DNA of 64,000 nt from Clostridium aceticum. GTDB taxonomy: Bacteria > Bacillota > Clostridia > Peptostreptococcales > Natronincolaceae. The stretch is from positions 3,835,418 to 3,899,417 of the forward strand of contig NZ_CP009687.1 of the NCBI RefSeq assembly GCF_001042715.1, given 5' to 3'. The notes under the pieces are model-generated. The model saw only the letters and a program-made list of their open reading frames with translations. It was not told the origin of the DNA and searched no databases. How positions within the stretch are numbered: position 1 is the first letter of the stretch; every line of letters begins with the position of its first letter. Positions 29,300-42,000 of this stretch are shown piece by piece. Both the position numbers and the translations under genes were made by a program.

Positions 29300-31369
29300 T
29301 TATACTTTTGCTGCTTTAGCAGCTTCCACTACCTTTTCACTAATCATTTGAGGTGCTTCTTCATATCTCACAAACTCCATTGTAAAGACACCTCTAGCTT
29401 GGGTCATAGATCGAAGATCAATGGCATACTTAAACATTTCTGATTGAGGTACTTCTGCCGCTACCATTTGCATTCCTTTTGGTTGTGGTTCCATACCTAT
29501 AATTCTACCACGCCGTTTATTTAAGTCCCCCATAATATCTCCCATATACTCCTCTGGAACAATAACGTTGACTTTTACAATTGGCTCTAATAACACTGGT
29601 TTAGCAGTTTCTATTCCCTTTTTAAAGGCTAAGGAGGCAGCAATCTTAAAAGCCATCTCTGATGAATCTACATCATGATAAGAACCATCATAAAGCGTCG
29701 CCTTGATATTTACTACGGGATAACCTGCTAAAGCACCAGATTCTAAACACTCTCTTAAACCTTTTTCCACCGCTGGTATATAAGACTTTGGTACAGAACC
29801 TCCAAAGATTTCTTCATTAAATTCAAACCCTTCCACAGCAGGTTCAAATCTTATCTTAACATCTCCATACTGTCCATGTCCTCCAGACTGTTTTTTGTGT
29901 TTTCCTTGTACGTCAGATTTACCTTTAATTGTTTCTCTATATGGAACGATAGGATCACTTAGTTCTACTTCAACACCAAATTTATTTTTTAGCTTACTAG
30001 TGATTACTTTGATGTGAAGTTCACCATGACCTCGAATTAACGTCTGTTTTGTCTCTACATTTCGTTCAAAGCTGAAGGATGGATCTTCCTCCGCTAGACG
30101 CTGTAGGCCAGAACTTATTTTTTCCTCATCCCCTCTAGCCTTAGGCTCTACTGCAAGATATAATTGGGGTTGATCAAATTCTATACCACTATAAATAATA
30201 GGGTCACTCACACTGCATAGCGTATCTCCAGTATTGGTATGCTGCAGCTTAGCTACTGCTGCTATATCTCCAGCCTTTACTTCCGATATGTCTATTTGGT
30301 TTTTACCTCTTAATAAAAACAGGTTTCCGATTTTTTCTTTTTCATCTTTGTTGGCATTTACAACTTCCATGTCTGCCTTTAGACTACCTGATATCACTTT
30401 AAATATTGAAATTTTACCCATATATGGATCTGCAATGGTCTTGAATACTTGAGCAGAAAAAGGCTGATTTTCCTCTAAAGACCGTTCTACTACCTCATCC
30501 TTATGAGGATGTTTTCCTTGTTTCGGTGGCATATCCATAGGAGATGGGGAATAATCATTGATCATGTTCAGTAAGCTGTGAATTCCTATGTTTTTAGCAG
30601 TAGCACCACACAATACAGGTACAATCTCACCACTAAGAATTCCTTTACGCAATCCATTTTGGATTTCTTCTTGGGTAAATTCTTCTCCTGCAAAATACTT
30701 TTCTAATAACATTTCATCTGTTTCTGCAACCGATTCCATCAGCATTTCTCTAATTTCTGCTACCTGCTGCATTTTATCTTCTGGAATAGGCTTTTCTGTA
30801 CAAGTTTTACCATCATACTCTTTAGCAATCATTTTTACAACATTAATATTTCCAATAAAACTTTCTTTTTCGCCTAGAGGGATTTGAAAAGGTGCTACTT
30901 TTTTACCAAATTTTTCTCTTAATTCATTCAACACTTTATCAAAATCAGCATTTTCTCTATCCATTTTGTTTACAAACATAAATGTTGGTTTTTTCTTATC
31001 TTCGGCATAGTCCCATGCCTTTTCAGTTCCTACTTCAATACCACTAGTAGCATCGACTAATATGATCAATCCGCCCGCTACTTTAATAGAACTCTGCACT
31101 TCACCAACAAAGTCAAAATAACCAGGAGTATCTATAAAGTTAATCTTGTGCCCTTCCCACTCCATGGGAATAACAGAAGTATTAATAGATATTTTTCTCG
31201 CTATTTCCTCTTTATCAAAGTCTGAAACCGTATTCCCGTCTTCCACTCTACCAATTCGATTGATAAGTTTAGCCGTGTATAATGCTGATTCTGTTAGTGT
31301 GGTCTTGCCACATCCTCCGTGTCCTAATAATGCGATATTTCTTATTTTGCCAGCTTCGTATATTTTCAT
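29300..31369 (-). CDS. Elongation factor G-like translational GTPase (EF-G paralogue)
   Basis: A 689-residue EF-G family GTPase. G motifs: ALLGHGGCGKTTLTESALYT (G1; glycine-rich GHGGCGKTT rather than AHIDAGKTT of canonical FusA), FIDTPGYFDF (G3) and VNKMDRENADFDK (G4). Domains II to V are all present (QPFSAQVFKTIADPYMGKIS; GGHGQYGDVKIRFEPAVEG; IMGDLNKRRGRIIGMEPQPK). The divergent G1 and the lack of str-operon neighbours suggest the EF-G2-like branch, whose role (recycling, stress or resistance) is not settled; canonical fusA probably lies beyond rpoBC. The ATG at 31369 is chosen for its GAGGGGG site; a frame extension to 31387 is less likely. Confidence 0.9.
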   Translation of the reverse strand: MKIYEAGKIRNIALLGHGGCGKTTLTESALYTAKLINRIGRVEDGNTVSDFDKEEIARKISINTSVIPMEWEGHKINFIDTPGYFDFVGEVQSSIKVAGGLIILVDATSGIEVGTEKAWDYAEDKKKPTFMFVNKMDRENADFDKVLNELREKFGKKVAPFQIPLGEKESFIGNINVVKMIAKEYDGKTCTEKPIPEDKMQQVAEIREMLMESVAETDEMLLEKYFAGEEFTQEEIQNGLRKGILSGEIVPVLCGATAKNIGIHSLLNMINDYSPSPMDMPPKQGKHPHKDEVVERSLEENQPFSAQVFKTIADPYMGKISIFKVISGSLKADMEVVNANKDEKEKIGNLFLLRGKNQIDISEVKAGDIAAVAKLQHTNTGDTLCSVSDPIIYSGIEFDQPQLYLAVEPKARGDEEKISSGLQRLAEEDPSFSFERNVETKQTLIRGHGELHIKVITSKLKNKFGVEVELSDPIVPYRETIKGKSDVQGKHKKQSGGHGQYGDVKIRFEPAVEGFEFNEEIFGGSVPKSYIPAVEKGLRECLESGALAGYPVVNIKATLYDGSYHDVDSSEMAFKIAASLAFKKGIETAKPVLLEPIVKVNVIVPEEYMGDIMGDLNKRRGRIIGMEPQPKGMQMVAAEVPQSEMFKYAIDLRSMTQARGVFTMEFVRYEEAPQMISEKVVEAAKAAKV

Positions 31370-31566
31370 ATATTTTCCCCCTCGCATGATATCGTTTGAA
31401 TTATTAGATTAAATTAAATATTCGATACTTTTTGTAAAACTCCTTTATTTATTTTTGTTTTTTAAAAATATTTTGTATAAGTTAATTATTCCAAATATTC
31501 TAATATTTATTACTTGTTTTTTTCTTTTTTACACAAAACCAGTAACTTTCTTGAGCTGTATGACAC

Positions 31567-31667
31567 GACACTTGAACTTTAATATATTAAAGACTATATA
31601 TGCAGCCTATAGTTTTAAGCAAAATCACAGACCGTATCTATCAAAATTCTTAGTCACACATCTATAA
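31567..31667. repeat. Degenerate family B repeat
   Basis: The left part CTTTAATATATTAAAGACTA runs into TATGCAGCC; the right part is ATCAAAATTCTTAGTCACAC and then ATCTATAAG. These are recognisable as the B pattern (TTTTAATATACTAAAGGCTAC ... ACACATCTATA) with many changes. The gap between the EF-G paralogue start (31369) and sodC (32015) also holds a hairpin and a family A repeat; no gene is supported there. Confidence 0.5.
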
Positions 31668-31721
31668 GATATGTTGTCATTATAAAAATTATCAATAAAA
31701 GTTTTTATAATGTTTCTAAGT

Positions 31722-31759
31722 AAGAAAAAAGCAGAGATATCATCTCCGCTCTTTTCTTA
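31722..31759. terminator. Hairpin, possible bidirectional terminator
   Basis: AAGAAAAAAGCAGAGAT pairs imperfectly with ATCTCCGCTCTTTTCTT around a short loop. T-rich sequence occurs on both sides. No gene ends immediately beside it, so its role is unclear. Confidence 0.45.
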
Positions 31760-31773
31760 GCTTAACCACGCTT

Positions 31774-31950
31774 ATATAAATTACATAATCGTTAACTTAA
31801 TACAATCATTCCCAAATTTCCGTCGAGCTGTCATCCTGAGCATCGCGAAGGATCTTGGAATATGAAGCATTTTGCTAATTCTAAGATCCTTCGCGATGCT
31901 CAGGATGACAAATTGTGGTTTAGGTTAACGTTAATGATATAAACTACATA
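31774..31950. repeat. Family A repeat with flanking 14-bp direct repeats
   Basis: The element (31788-31936) has outer ends CGTTAACTTAATACAAT and GGTTTAGGTTAACGTTAATG. It contains a 28-bp perfect inverted repeat (31829-31856 with 31883-31910) around the TCATCCTGAGCATCGCGAAG core. On both sides lies ATATAAAYTACATA (31774-31787 and 31937-31950; one mismatch), the pattern of a target-site duplication. No coding capacity, so a MITE-like element. It lies upstream of sodC. Confidence 0.75.
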
Positions 31951-32014
31951 GTATGTATTACACAAAGAAAATCATTTACTTCCTTCAAAATAATTTGTAA
32001 AGGAGTTAAGACAC

Positions 32015-32533
32015 ATGTATCAGTATTATTCCAACTATAATCCTATTTACCAACATCCTCATACTAACTCATTGGCAGTAGCCTATATAAAAGGAGGTCC
32101 TCTTCAACCTGAAATCCAGGGGTCCGTTTGGTTTAAAGAGGTCCCTGGAGGTACAGAGGTTTTTGTGGAGGTGAATGGTCTCCCCCCCTACCAACCAGCC
32201 ACCAATGACGAAGATCCTGTAGGACCTCACGGCTTTCATATTCATGAGTTTGGAAGCTGTGAAATTAGCAACCCAGAAGATCCATTTCAACAAGCAGGTC
32301 AACATTGGGCACCTCATGGTCAACCCCATGGTAATCATGCAGGAGATTTTCCCGTATTATTTTCAAATAATGGTTATGCAAGGATGAGCTTTTTTACCAA
32401 TAAGTTTAAACCTGCTGATGCTATCGGAAAGGCAGTAATTATTCATAAGAATCCAGACGATTATCGTTCCCAACCCACAGGGGATGCTGGTAAACGGCTG
32501 GCTTGCGGTATTATTCAGTGGTACTGTTGTTAA
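32015..32533 (+). CDS. sodC: Cu/Zn superoxide dismutase without signal peptide
   Basis: Converts superoxide to peroxide and oxygen. The 172-residue protein has all metal ligands of the family: GFHIHEFGSC (Cu His pair and disulfide Cys), QHWAPHGQPHGNHAGD (bridging His, Zn His and Asp), VIIHKNPDDYR (last Cu His) and GKRLACGIIQW (catalytic Arg, second Cys). Unusually for SodC, the N-terminus (MYQYYSNYNPIYQHPHTN) is not a signal peptide or lipobox but a Tyr/Pro-rich tail, suggesting a cytoplasmic or possibly spore-surface protein. AAAGGAG precedes the ATG. It is a lone plus-strand gene, convergent with the FMN-binding protein gene. Confidence 0.93.
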   Translation: MYQYYSNYNPIYQHPHTNSLAVAYIKGGPLQPEIQGSVWFKEVPGGTEVFVEVNGLPPYQPATNDEDPVGPHGFHIHEFGSCEISNPEDPFQQAGQHWAPHGQPHGNHAGDFPVLFSNNGYARMSFFTNKFKPADAIGKAVIIHKNPDDYRSQPTGDAGKRLACGIIQWYCC

Positions 32534-32543
32534 TATAAAACAG

Positions 32544-32586
32544 TTAGATGTACGCCTTTAAAGTTAAATTTAGAGGCGCACATCTA
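32544..32586. terminator. Shared hairpin between sodC and the convergent gene
   Basis: TAGATGTACGCCT (from 32544) and AGGCGCACATCTA (to 32586) pair around an AT-rich middle that is itself partly complementary (TTTAAAGTTAAATTTA). The outer bases match family B ends (ATAGATGTGTGTTC...), so this may be a minimal B copy serving as a bidirectional terminator between convergent genes. Confidence 0.6.
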
Positions 32587-32587
32587 T

Positions 32588-33076
32588 TTAGTGCACTACT
32601 AAGTCCTCTTGTTGAAGAAAAACTTCCTCATGTCTTAAAATCTGCTTTGTTCTATCGCCTTTTTCTAAGGAATCTAAATACACCACTTCCTTTGGCACAA
32701 TCTTGATGGCCTTTAGCTGATCCCCTTTAAACTCTACAATTTCATTGTCTGGGTTATATTTCATAGCCTCTTCAAAAATCTTTTTATCTTGAGCACAAAT
32801 TCTTGCTTCTCCAAACACCTGAACACCTTTAATACGTCTATGGTTGATATACTCTGTATTTACTAATAAACATACATTAGGATTTTGTTGAATTGCCTTA
32901 AACTTTTCTCCGCCAGCAGATAAAATATATATATCCGTTTCTTTTCCTAGAAAGTACTGTACAGGACTGCATCTAGCTATGCCGTCTTTGCAGGTAGCTA
33001 AAGAGGCACTTTTATGTTCCCTCAAAAATTCTACAATGTGTTGTCTTAGCTCTAGTGGTGCCATTTTTTTATCCAT
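32588..33076 (-). CDS. Pyridoxamine 5'-phosphate oxidase-family FMN-binding split-barrel protein
   Basis: A 162-residue single-domain flavoprotein of the split-barrel fold (SASLATCKDGIARCSPVQYF; DIYILSAGGEKFKAIQQNPN; VCLLVNTEYINHRRIKGVQV; GEARICAQDKKIFEEAMKYN). Many such clostridial proteins are annotated as PNPOx-like or general stress flavoproteins. The true PdxH substrate residues cannot be confirmed, so I leave substrate open. The ATG at 33076 is preferred (AAAGGAG 9 nt upstream) over one three codons earlier that abuts the site. It lies between nrdJ and sodC with its own gap on each side. Confidence 0.85.
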   Translation of the reverse strand: MDKKMAPLELRQHIVEFLREHKSASLATCKDGIARCSPVQYFLGKETDIYILSAGGEKFKAIQQNPNVCLLVNTEYINHRRIKGVQVFGEARICAQDKKIFEEAMKYNPDNEIVEFKGDQLKAIKIVPKEVVYLDSLEKGDRTKQILRHEEVFLQQEDLVVH

Positions 33077-33177
33077 TTTTATCATCTCCTTTTAATTCAT
33101 CGGCTTTAATAGTTTCATTGATCGACTTCTTTCTTACCTAAATATTATTTAGCTTTTTAAAAAAACTATACAATATT

Positions 33178-33215
33178 AATGAAGGATAGGGTGTCTTCTC
33201 ACCCTATCCTTCATT
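33178..33215 (-). terminator. Terminator of nrdJ
   Basis: GAAGGATAGGGTG (33181-33193) pairs perfectly with CACCCTATCCTTC (33200-33212), and flanking AAT/ATT extends the stem. It lies about 10 nt after the nrdJ stop on the minus strand. The U-tract is weak. Confidence 0.75.
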
Positions 33216-33224
33216 ATTTATGAT

Positions 33225-35579
33225 TTATCGTATTGGACATACTCCTGTTTCGCAGTCATCACTGGTGATTTCCGTTTCTATCTCTTGCTTTTCATACTTA
33301 GTGATTAACGAAGGAATAAAACCCTTCATAGCCTCTGCCCTTTTAGTATATTCCTCTTCCTCTATTGCCTCATAAGGCAGCAATTTATAAAAATGATCTT
33401 CCAACGATAAAAAAGATAAAGCTACTATATCATTCCAATTATTCCATACCCATTCTTCTACCTGATGCCATTCATCTTCTTTAGTATGTACAGTGATGGA
33501 ACAATTATGGTCTACATAATGTTCCATAAACATTTTATAGTTTTCTAGTTGTTGTATTGCAGAGACATCATATTTGGTTTTACCTTTGGGAGCTTTTATA
33601 GGAAATTCTACTACTTTTGTTGAGCAGGTTTCCCATTCTTGACCTACCTCTGGAAAAACAGGATATCCCAGCTCCTCACAAACTTTTACTAATGGATCAT
33701 CAGCACTTACCCGTATTCTCCGTATATAATAAGGGGAATGAGAGTAGTGAACCCCACTAGAAACAGTCGGTAACTGGCTCAGTGTACCTTCAGGTTTAAT
33801 AGTAGTTACTAACAAAGGAGCCTTTTCTCCTATAGCATCAGCATAAACCTCAGCCTCTTTATGAGCAGTGTTTCTTAAGGTCTTTAATAGCTTTATTTCT
33901 TCTTCTTTAGTCATGCCAGTAGCATTCACCATATCTTGCCACCCTGTTAAGGAACAACCTAACAACTTATCCCTTTTTTGTACTTCATCCCATTTAGGCA
34001 ATTCTAGCTCAACACAGGTCATTCTATAGCTTGCCCTCACAGATAATCTCTGAGCTTCTATCAATCCTTCTTGATCCAAAACGCCATCCTCTTGAACAAA
34101 AGCAAACACATTCACTGTCGTTAAATTACATAATCCCTTAGAGTCCAAAAGAATTTCTCCGCAAGGATTTACCCCCTTCATACTCGGTCTTCTTTTACTG
34201 CCAGCCTCAGCATTTACCCATCCAGGCTCACCAGAGTATCTCATCTTCTCCATTAGCCAATGTAGCTTTTCCCTACTAGGTTTAGACTCATAATAAATAG
34301 AATTATTACTCATTTGTCTATGTATAATCTCTTGGTCTACAATCCACTGCCCTTCAATTTGTTTATATAAATTAGACTTAGCTTCAATAGACACCGTATC
34401 CTCTGGGTCAATCAAAATCATTTCAGCAGTACGCCTTACTCCCCCAACAACAACATTTTCTCCAATAATATTGGCTATATCTAGACAATCAACAGCACCT
34501 AGTTTGACTTTTTCTGATATGCTTGCTTTTTTACTGTTTGTAATGACTTTATTTATTTTATAAAACATATTTTTCAAACTTTCGTGACCACTGGCTGTCC
34601 CCCCAAAAGTTTTTAACTTTTCTCCCTTAGGTCTTACATGATCATAGTTAATGATGATGGTTTTTATACTTCTGTATTCATGACTATATATCAACTTAAA
34701 AAAGAAATCCAATGCCTGAGTCCAGCCTTCTTTACTATCTCCTACAGTGATTTTTACAATGTTTTTATGTGCAAACTCTAAGCTAGTATTATCTTCTCTT
34801 AAATCCTTAGGTATAGGCGCATAATCCTTATGTATGATATCATAGTCAGTCCTAACTTTAGGCAGTGCCTGAACATCCTTTTTTAAGACCCTGACGCCAA
34901 CTCCCGATCCCACCATCAAGAGATAAAATAAATCTTTAAAGGATTCAAAAGCATCAATCACTAAAAATGCGCAATTATAGTTAGCCATTGGATAGCTTCT
35001 AGCTACCGTCGTATTTCCCACCCAAAAAGTTCTGCCAGATAAAAATTGTTTTAGATTATAAACATTATCAAATAACTTCTCTGCTTCCTGTCTTGTTGTA
35101 GGAACTAAACTACAGTTATATTCTACAGCTCTTTTAACAGTTTCCCACCAATATTCCCGTCTACTTTCTTCAGGGATCCACCTAGCGTAAGTTCTATAGT
35201 AAACAAAACTTCCCAATTGTTGCATCGGAGAAAATCTATGCTTGTAGGAACTAATGAAGGCATCCGTCAATAACTTATTTTCTTCCTTATTTCTAACACT
35301 TCTACTTCTATTTCTTTGATTTCTATAAATAATATATCTTTTTGCCGCATCTTTCCTATCACTGGACATCAACATATCCTCTACGATATCTTGTATTTCT
35401 TCAACATGCAGTGGGGATTCTTCATTTTCAATTTTACCAACAATCTCATCAGCTATTTTTTTACTTAAATCCTCGTCTATCCCCTTTGTTGTTTCTCCCA
35501 TTGCTTTTTTTATTGCACCAATAATTTTAGAACTATCAAAATCCACCATCCTACCATCCCGCTTCTTAACTTTAAACAT
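33225..35579 (-). CDS. nrdJ: Adenosylcobalamin-dependent ribonucleoside-triphosphate reductase (class II)
   Basis: Reduces ribonucleotides to deoxyribonucleotides using a B12-generated thiyl radical. The 784-residue protein has an N-terminal ATP-cone (KKRDGRMVDFDSSKIIGAIKK), then the catalytic barrel: YNCAFLVIDAF (first redox Cys), MVGSGVGVRVLKKDV, the radical-site motif GVNPCGEILLDSKGLCNLTT, and TTIKPEGTLSQLPTVSSGVH. The C-terminal tail CETGVCPIR supplies the mobile Cys pair. It resembles the monomeric Lactobacillus RTPR type. I found no B12 riboswitch in the 330 bp upstream; that gap instead holds a probable mobile-element remnant. AGGAGG lies before the ATG. Confidence 0.94.
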   Translation of the reverse strand: MFKVKKRDGRMVDFDSSKIIGAIKKAMGETTKGIDEDLSKKIADEIVGKIENEESPLHVEEIQDIVEDMLMSSDRKDAAKRYIIYRNQRNRSRSVRNKEENKLLTDAFISSYKHRFSPMQQLGSFVYYRTYARWIPEESRREYWWETVKRAVEYNCSLVPTTRQEAEKLFDNVYNLKQFLSGRTFWVGNTTVARSYPMANYNCAFLVIDAFESFKDLFYLLMVGSGVGVRVLKKDVQALPKVRTDYDIIHKDYAPIPKDLREDNTSLEFAHKNIVKITVGDSKEGWTQALDFFFKLIYSHEYRSIKTIIINYDHVRPKGEKLKTFGGTASGHESLKNMFYKINKVITNSKKASISEKVKLGAVDCLDIANIIGENVVVGGVRRTAEMILIDPEDTVSIEAKSNLYKQIEGQWIVDQEIIHRQMSNNSIYYESKPSREKLHWLMEKMRYSGEPGWVNAEAGSKRRPSMKGVNPCGEILLDSKGLCNLTTVNVFAFVQEDGVLDQEGLIEAQRLSVRASYRMTCVELELPKWDEVQKRDKLLGCSLTGWQDMVNATGMTKEEEIKLLKTLRNTAHKEAEVYADAIGEKAPLLVTTIKPEGTLSQLPTVSSGVHYSHSPYYIRRIRVSADDPLVKVCEELGYPVFPEVGQEWETCSTKVVEFPIKAPKGKTKYDVSAIQQLENYKMFMEHYVDHNCSITVHTKEDEWHQVEEWVWNNWNDIVALSFLSLEDHFYKLLPYEAIEEEEYTKRAEAMKGFIPSLITKYEKQEIETEITSDDCETGVCPIR

Positions 35580-35639
35580 ACATATGCCTCCTCACAACAT
35601 CTATTATAGCTATTTATTTGAACTTTTTCTTTTAGGGTT

Positions 35640-35790
35640 ACGCCCTCCTCACTTAAGCGTTAGCGTAGGTGAGCTTTCTAAATCATGTGGAGTAGATCCT
35701 CTACCTGATTCCCCGATGTTTCAACTTGCTGAAATGAGTTCACTCAGATTTTTAAAACAACATTTGGTATGCGTCGTCTAATTTGTGTAC
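35640..35790 (-). mobile_element. Possible IS200/IS605-type right-end remnant
   Basis: The minus strand contains CAGCAAGTTGAAACATCGGG followed by GAATCAGGTAGAGG, later CTCACCTACGC ... GTGAGGAGGG. A near copy, CAGCAAGCTGAAACATCGGA then GAATCAAGATA, lies at 63114-63145 on the plus strand. GAAACATCGG-GAATC next to a hairpin resembles right ends of TnpB-carrying elements. The opposite reading frame carries DSPMFQLA in both places. No intact transposase is present. I rate this as a remnant; the 330-bp nrdJ-thioredoxin gap has nothing else I can support. Confidence 0.4.
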
Positions 35791-35908
35791 AATATATTGT
35801 ACCACCTATTTTTTTGAAAGTCAAAATCTTCTTTCTGGTCCTTTCTGAATGATAAAATTTATAAAGGATTCCAAAGACATAGTAGACAAAACAAAAGTAG
35901 GCTGCCGC

Positions 35909-36418
35909 CTACTTTCTAAAAATGGTATCTAATATTTCTTCAATTGTATTGGTTATATACTCACCTTTTTTATATTTTCTTTTTGCAATGGTAATCTCTA
36001 CTTCATTGCCCTTTGCTATAGCATCCCGCAAAATTTTGGGAGTTTCTATAAAAACACCTTTTTCATTATATTGATCATCTAGAATCACAAATGTAGGGAG
36101 TTTTGTCTTCCCTCCTACTTTATATTTCTCCATATAAACCTCATTGCCCTTTCTAGGCAATATACCGATTTTAATGTTCTCGTTATTATCGCTCATTTTT
36201 TGTAGTGCTGGTACATTAATCACACAATCCGGGCACCATATTTCAGCAAAAGCCAATATATATACTGTTTTATCAATCAACTTAATTTTCTCCACCAATT
36301 CTTCCTGTAAAAGAATACCTTTGTATATCTCCAATGTCTTTTCCCGATGAACATCTTGATCTTCCTTTAAAAAAGCTTGGAAAGATCCTGCAGATGCAAA
36401 AATTTCGCGAAAAATCAT
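35909..36418 (-). CDS. Thioredoxin-like protein with WCPDC active site
   Basis: A 169-residue thioredoxin-fold protein. The central segment YILAFAEIWCPDCVINVPALQ holds the redox motif WCPDC (about residue 67), differing from the classic WCGPC. Further fold elements are NIKIGILPRKGNEVYMEKYK and the cis-Pro loop KTKLPTFVILDD (LPTF). No signal peptide, so it is cytoplasmic. WCPDC-type proteins occur in Bacillus and Clostridia with general disulfide-handling roles; a specific partner is unknown, though the adjacent B12 ribonucleotide reductase needs a thiol donor. The ATG at 36418 is preferred; another three codons upstream sits on the ribosome-binding site. Confidence 0.85.
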   Translation of the reverse strand: MIFREIFASAGSFQAFLKEDQDVHREKTLEIYKGILLQEELVEKIKLIDKTVYILAFAEIWCPDCVINVPALQKMSDNNENIKIGILPRKGNEVYMEKYKVGGKTKLPTFVILDDQYNEKGVFIETPKILRDAIAKGNEVEITIAKRKYKKGEYITNTIEEILDTIFRK

Positions 36419-36535
36419 TCTTATCATCCCCCCTTGTGGTTGACCATACTATTTATACATTATATCATTATTTGCTATGGAATTTAAGTGAATTTGTTAC
36501 ATTTAATATTTATTATTCATATTTAACCTAATTGC

Positions 36536-36632
36536 AAAAACTAAAAAAACTTCTACGTTTTCTGTAGAAGTTTTTCTATATCGCAACGACCTACTCTCCC
36601 AGGCAGCTTCCCGCCAAGTACCATCAGCGGTT
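36536..36632 (-). pseudogene. Truncated second copy of 5S rRNA plus its terminator
   Basis: The 94 bp at 36536-36629 are nearly identical (about three differences) to 36788-36881, which cover the 3' half of the real 5S gene and its terminator. In this copy the 5S sequence stops after about 50 nt (36583-36632) and continues into unrelated sequence, so it is a fragment, not a functional 5S. It keeps the hairpin terminator (AAAAACTTCTAC type), giving the rRNA operon two successive terminators. Confidence 0.85.
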
Positions 36633-36679
36633 AAGTAGATGACCAAAAGCCTGGGTTTGGCTTTTGTGTCAGTCACTTA

Positions 36680-36741
36680 GTTAAAAAACTTCATGCTCAT
36701 CCTTCTGTTTAACAGTAGTATTTTTTTATGAAGTTTTTTAA
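36680..36741. repeat. 14-bp inverted repeat between the two 5S copies
   Basis: TTAAAAAACTTCAT (36680-36693) and ATGAAGTTTTTTAA (36728-36741) are perfect complements enclosing 34 nt. Slightly downstream TTAAGCCCTTTCAGCG (about 36757-36772) is an inverted near-copy of a 5S internal segment (CGCTGAAGGGCTTAA), hinting at a local inversion or recombination scar. Confidence 0.6.
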
Positions 36742-36793
36742 CCTCCTTAATTTAATTAAGCCCTTTCAGCGTTAACTTTAAATTAACGAAAAC

Positions 36794-36830
36794 TAGAAAA
36801 ACTTCTACGTTTTTTGTAGAAGTTTTTCTA
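36794..36830 (-). terminator. rRNA operon terminator after 5S
   Basis: A perfect 15-bp stem (TAGAAAAACTTCTAC 36794-36808 with 36816-36830) has a T7-containing loop and a T-rich 3' arm on the minus strand. It immediately follows the 5S 3' end. Confidence 0.9.
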
Positions 36831-36831
36831 T

Positions 36832-36945
36832 ATCGCAACGACCTACTCTCCCAGGCAGCTTCCCGCCAAGTACCATCAGCGCTGAAGGGCTTAACTGCTG
36901 TGTTCGGTATGGGAACAGGTGTGACCCCTTCGCTATTGTCACGAT
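36832..36945 (-). rRNA. rrf: 5S ribosomal RNA
   Basis: The minus strand has the canonical 5S features CACACCTGTTCCCATACCGA, ACACAGCAGTTAAGC and GGTACTTGGCGGGAAGCTGC, and ends GGGAGAGTAGGTCGTTGCGA. Ends are placed by pairing of the terminal helix (about 114 nt). It lies about 50 nt after 23S. Confidence 0.95.
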
Positions 36946-36997
36946 ATTCTTTTGAAGGATTGTTCCCTCAAAACTAAACAATGTATGAGTTATTTTT

Positions 36998-39932
<2,935 letters not shown>

Positions 39933-40051
39933 TTTGATGAATTACTTTAGCTTTGTTTCTTTTCTCATATCATTGTTTAGTTTTCAAAGAACAATTTGAA
40001 AAGACCTTATTAAAAGAGGTCTCTCAAAATTAAACAGTATAGTATTGCCAT

Positions 40052-41702
<1,651 letters not shown>

Positions 41703-41813
41703 AAATATCTGGGTTCTATCATTAATTGATAGATGTATTTTGCTGGCTTAATATCTATACTGTTTAATTTTCAAAGACCTTTTTTTCTGCCGCCCTCATT
41801 CGGCGACTTAACT

Positions 41814-41843
41814 ACTATATCATACTTGGCTATATTATGTCAA
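41814..41843 (-). promoter_or_regulatory. rRNA operon promoter, proximal (P2)
   Basis: Minus-strand TTGACA (41838-41843), an 18-nt spacer and TATAGT (41814-41819) lie about 110 nt upstream of mature 16S. Confidence 0.8.
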
Positions 41844-41921
41844 CACTTTTTTTAATTTCTTTTTCTTCTGTGTCGAACTTTCTTCTATCCCATCGCCCCT
41901 TCAGTAGCGGCGACTTTTACT

Positions 41922-41950
41922 ACTATATCAGATTCATCTTTGCTTGTCAA
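41922..41950 (-). promoter_or_regulatory. rRNA operon promoter, distal (P1)
   Basis: Minus-strand TTGACA (41945-41950), a 17-nt spacer and TATAGT (41922-41927). Same hexamers as P2; the two promoter regions share further similarity, as in tandem rrn promoters of Bacillus. Confidence 0.82.
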
Positions 41951-42000
41951 CTCTTTTTAGAAATTTGTTTTTGTTTAACCGCAAAATATATTATACAAGT

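Noticed and set aside
35584-35781. Plus-strand frame of 65 codons between nrdJ and the thioredoxin-like gene (contains DSPMFQLA)
   Set aside because: No ribosome-binding site; it overlaps the suspected mobile-element scar. The repeated peptide is better explained by repeated DNA than by a gene.
35580-35830. B12 riboswitch for nrdJ
   Set aside because: I could not find a cobalamin-box-like GCCACTG segment or the usual stem layout in either orientation.
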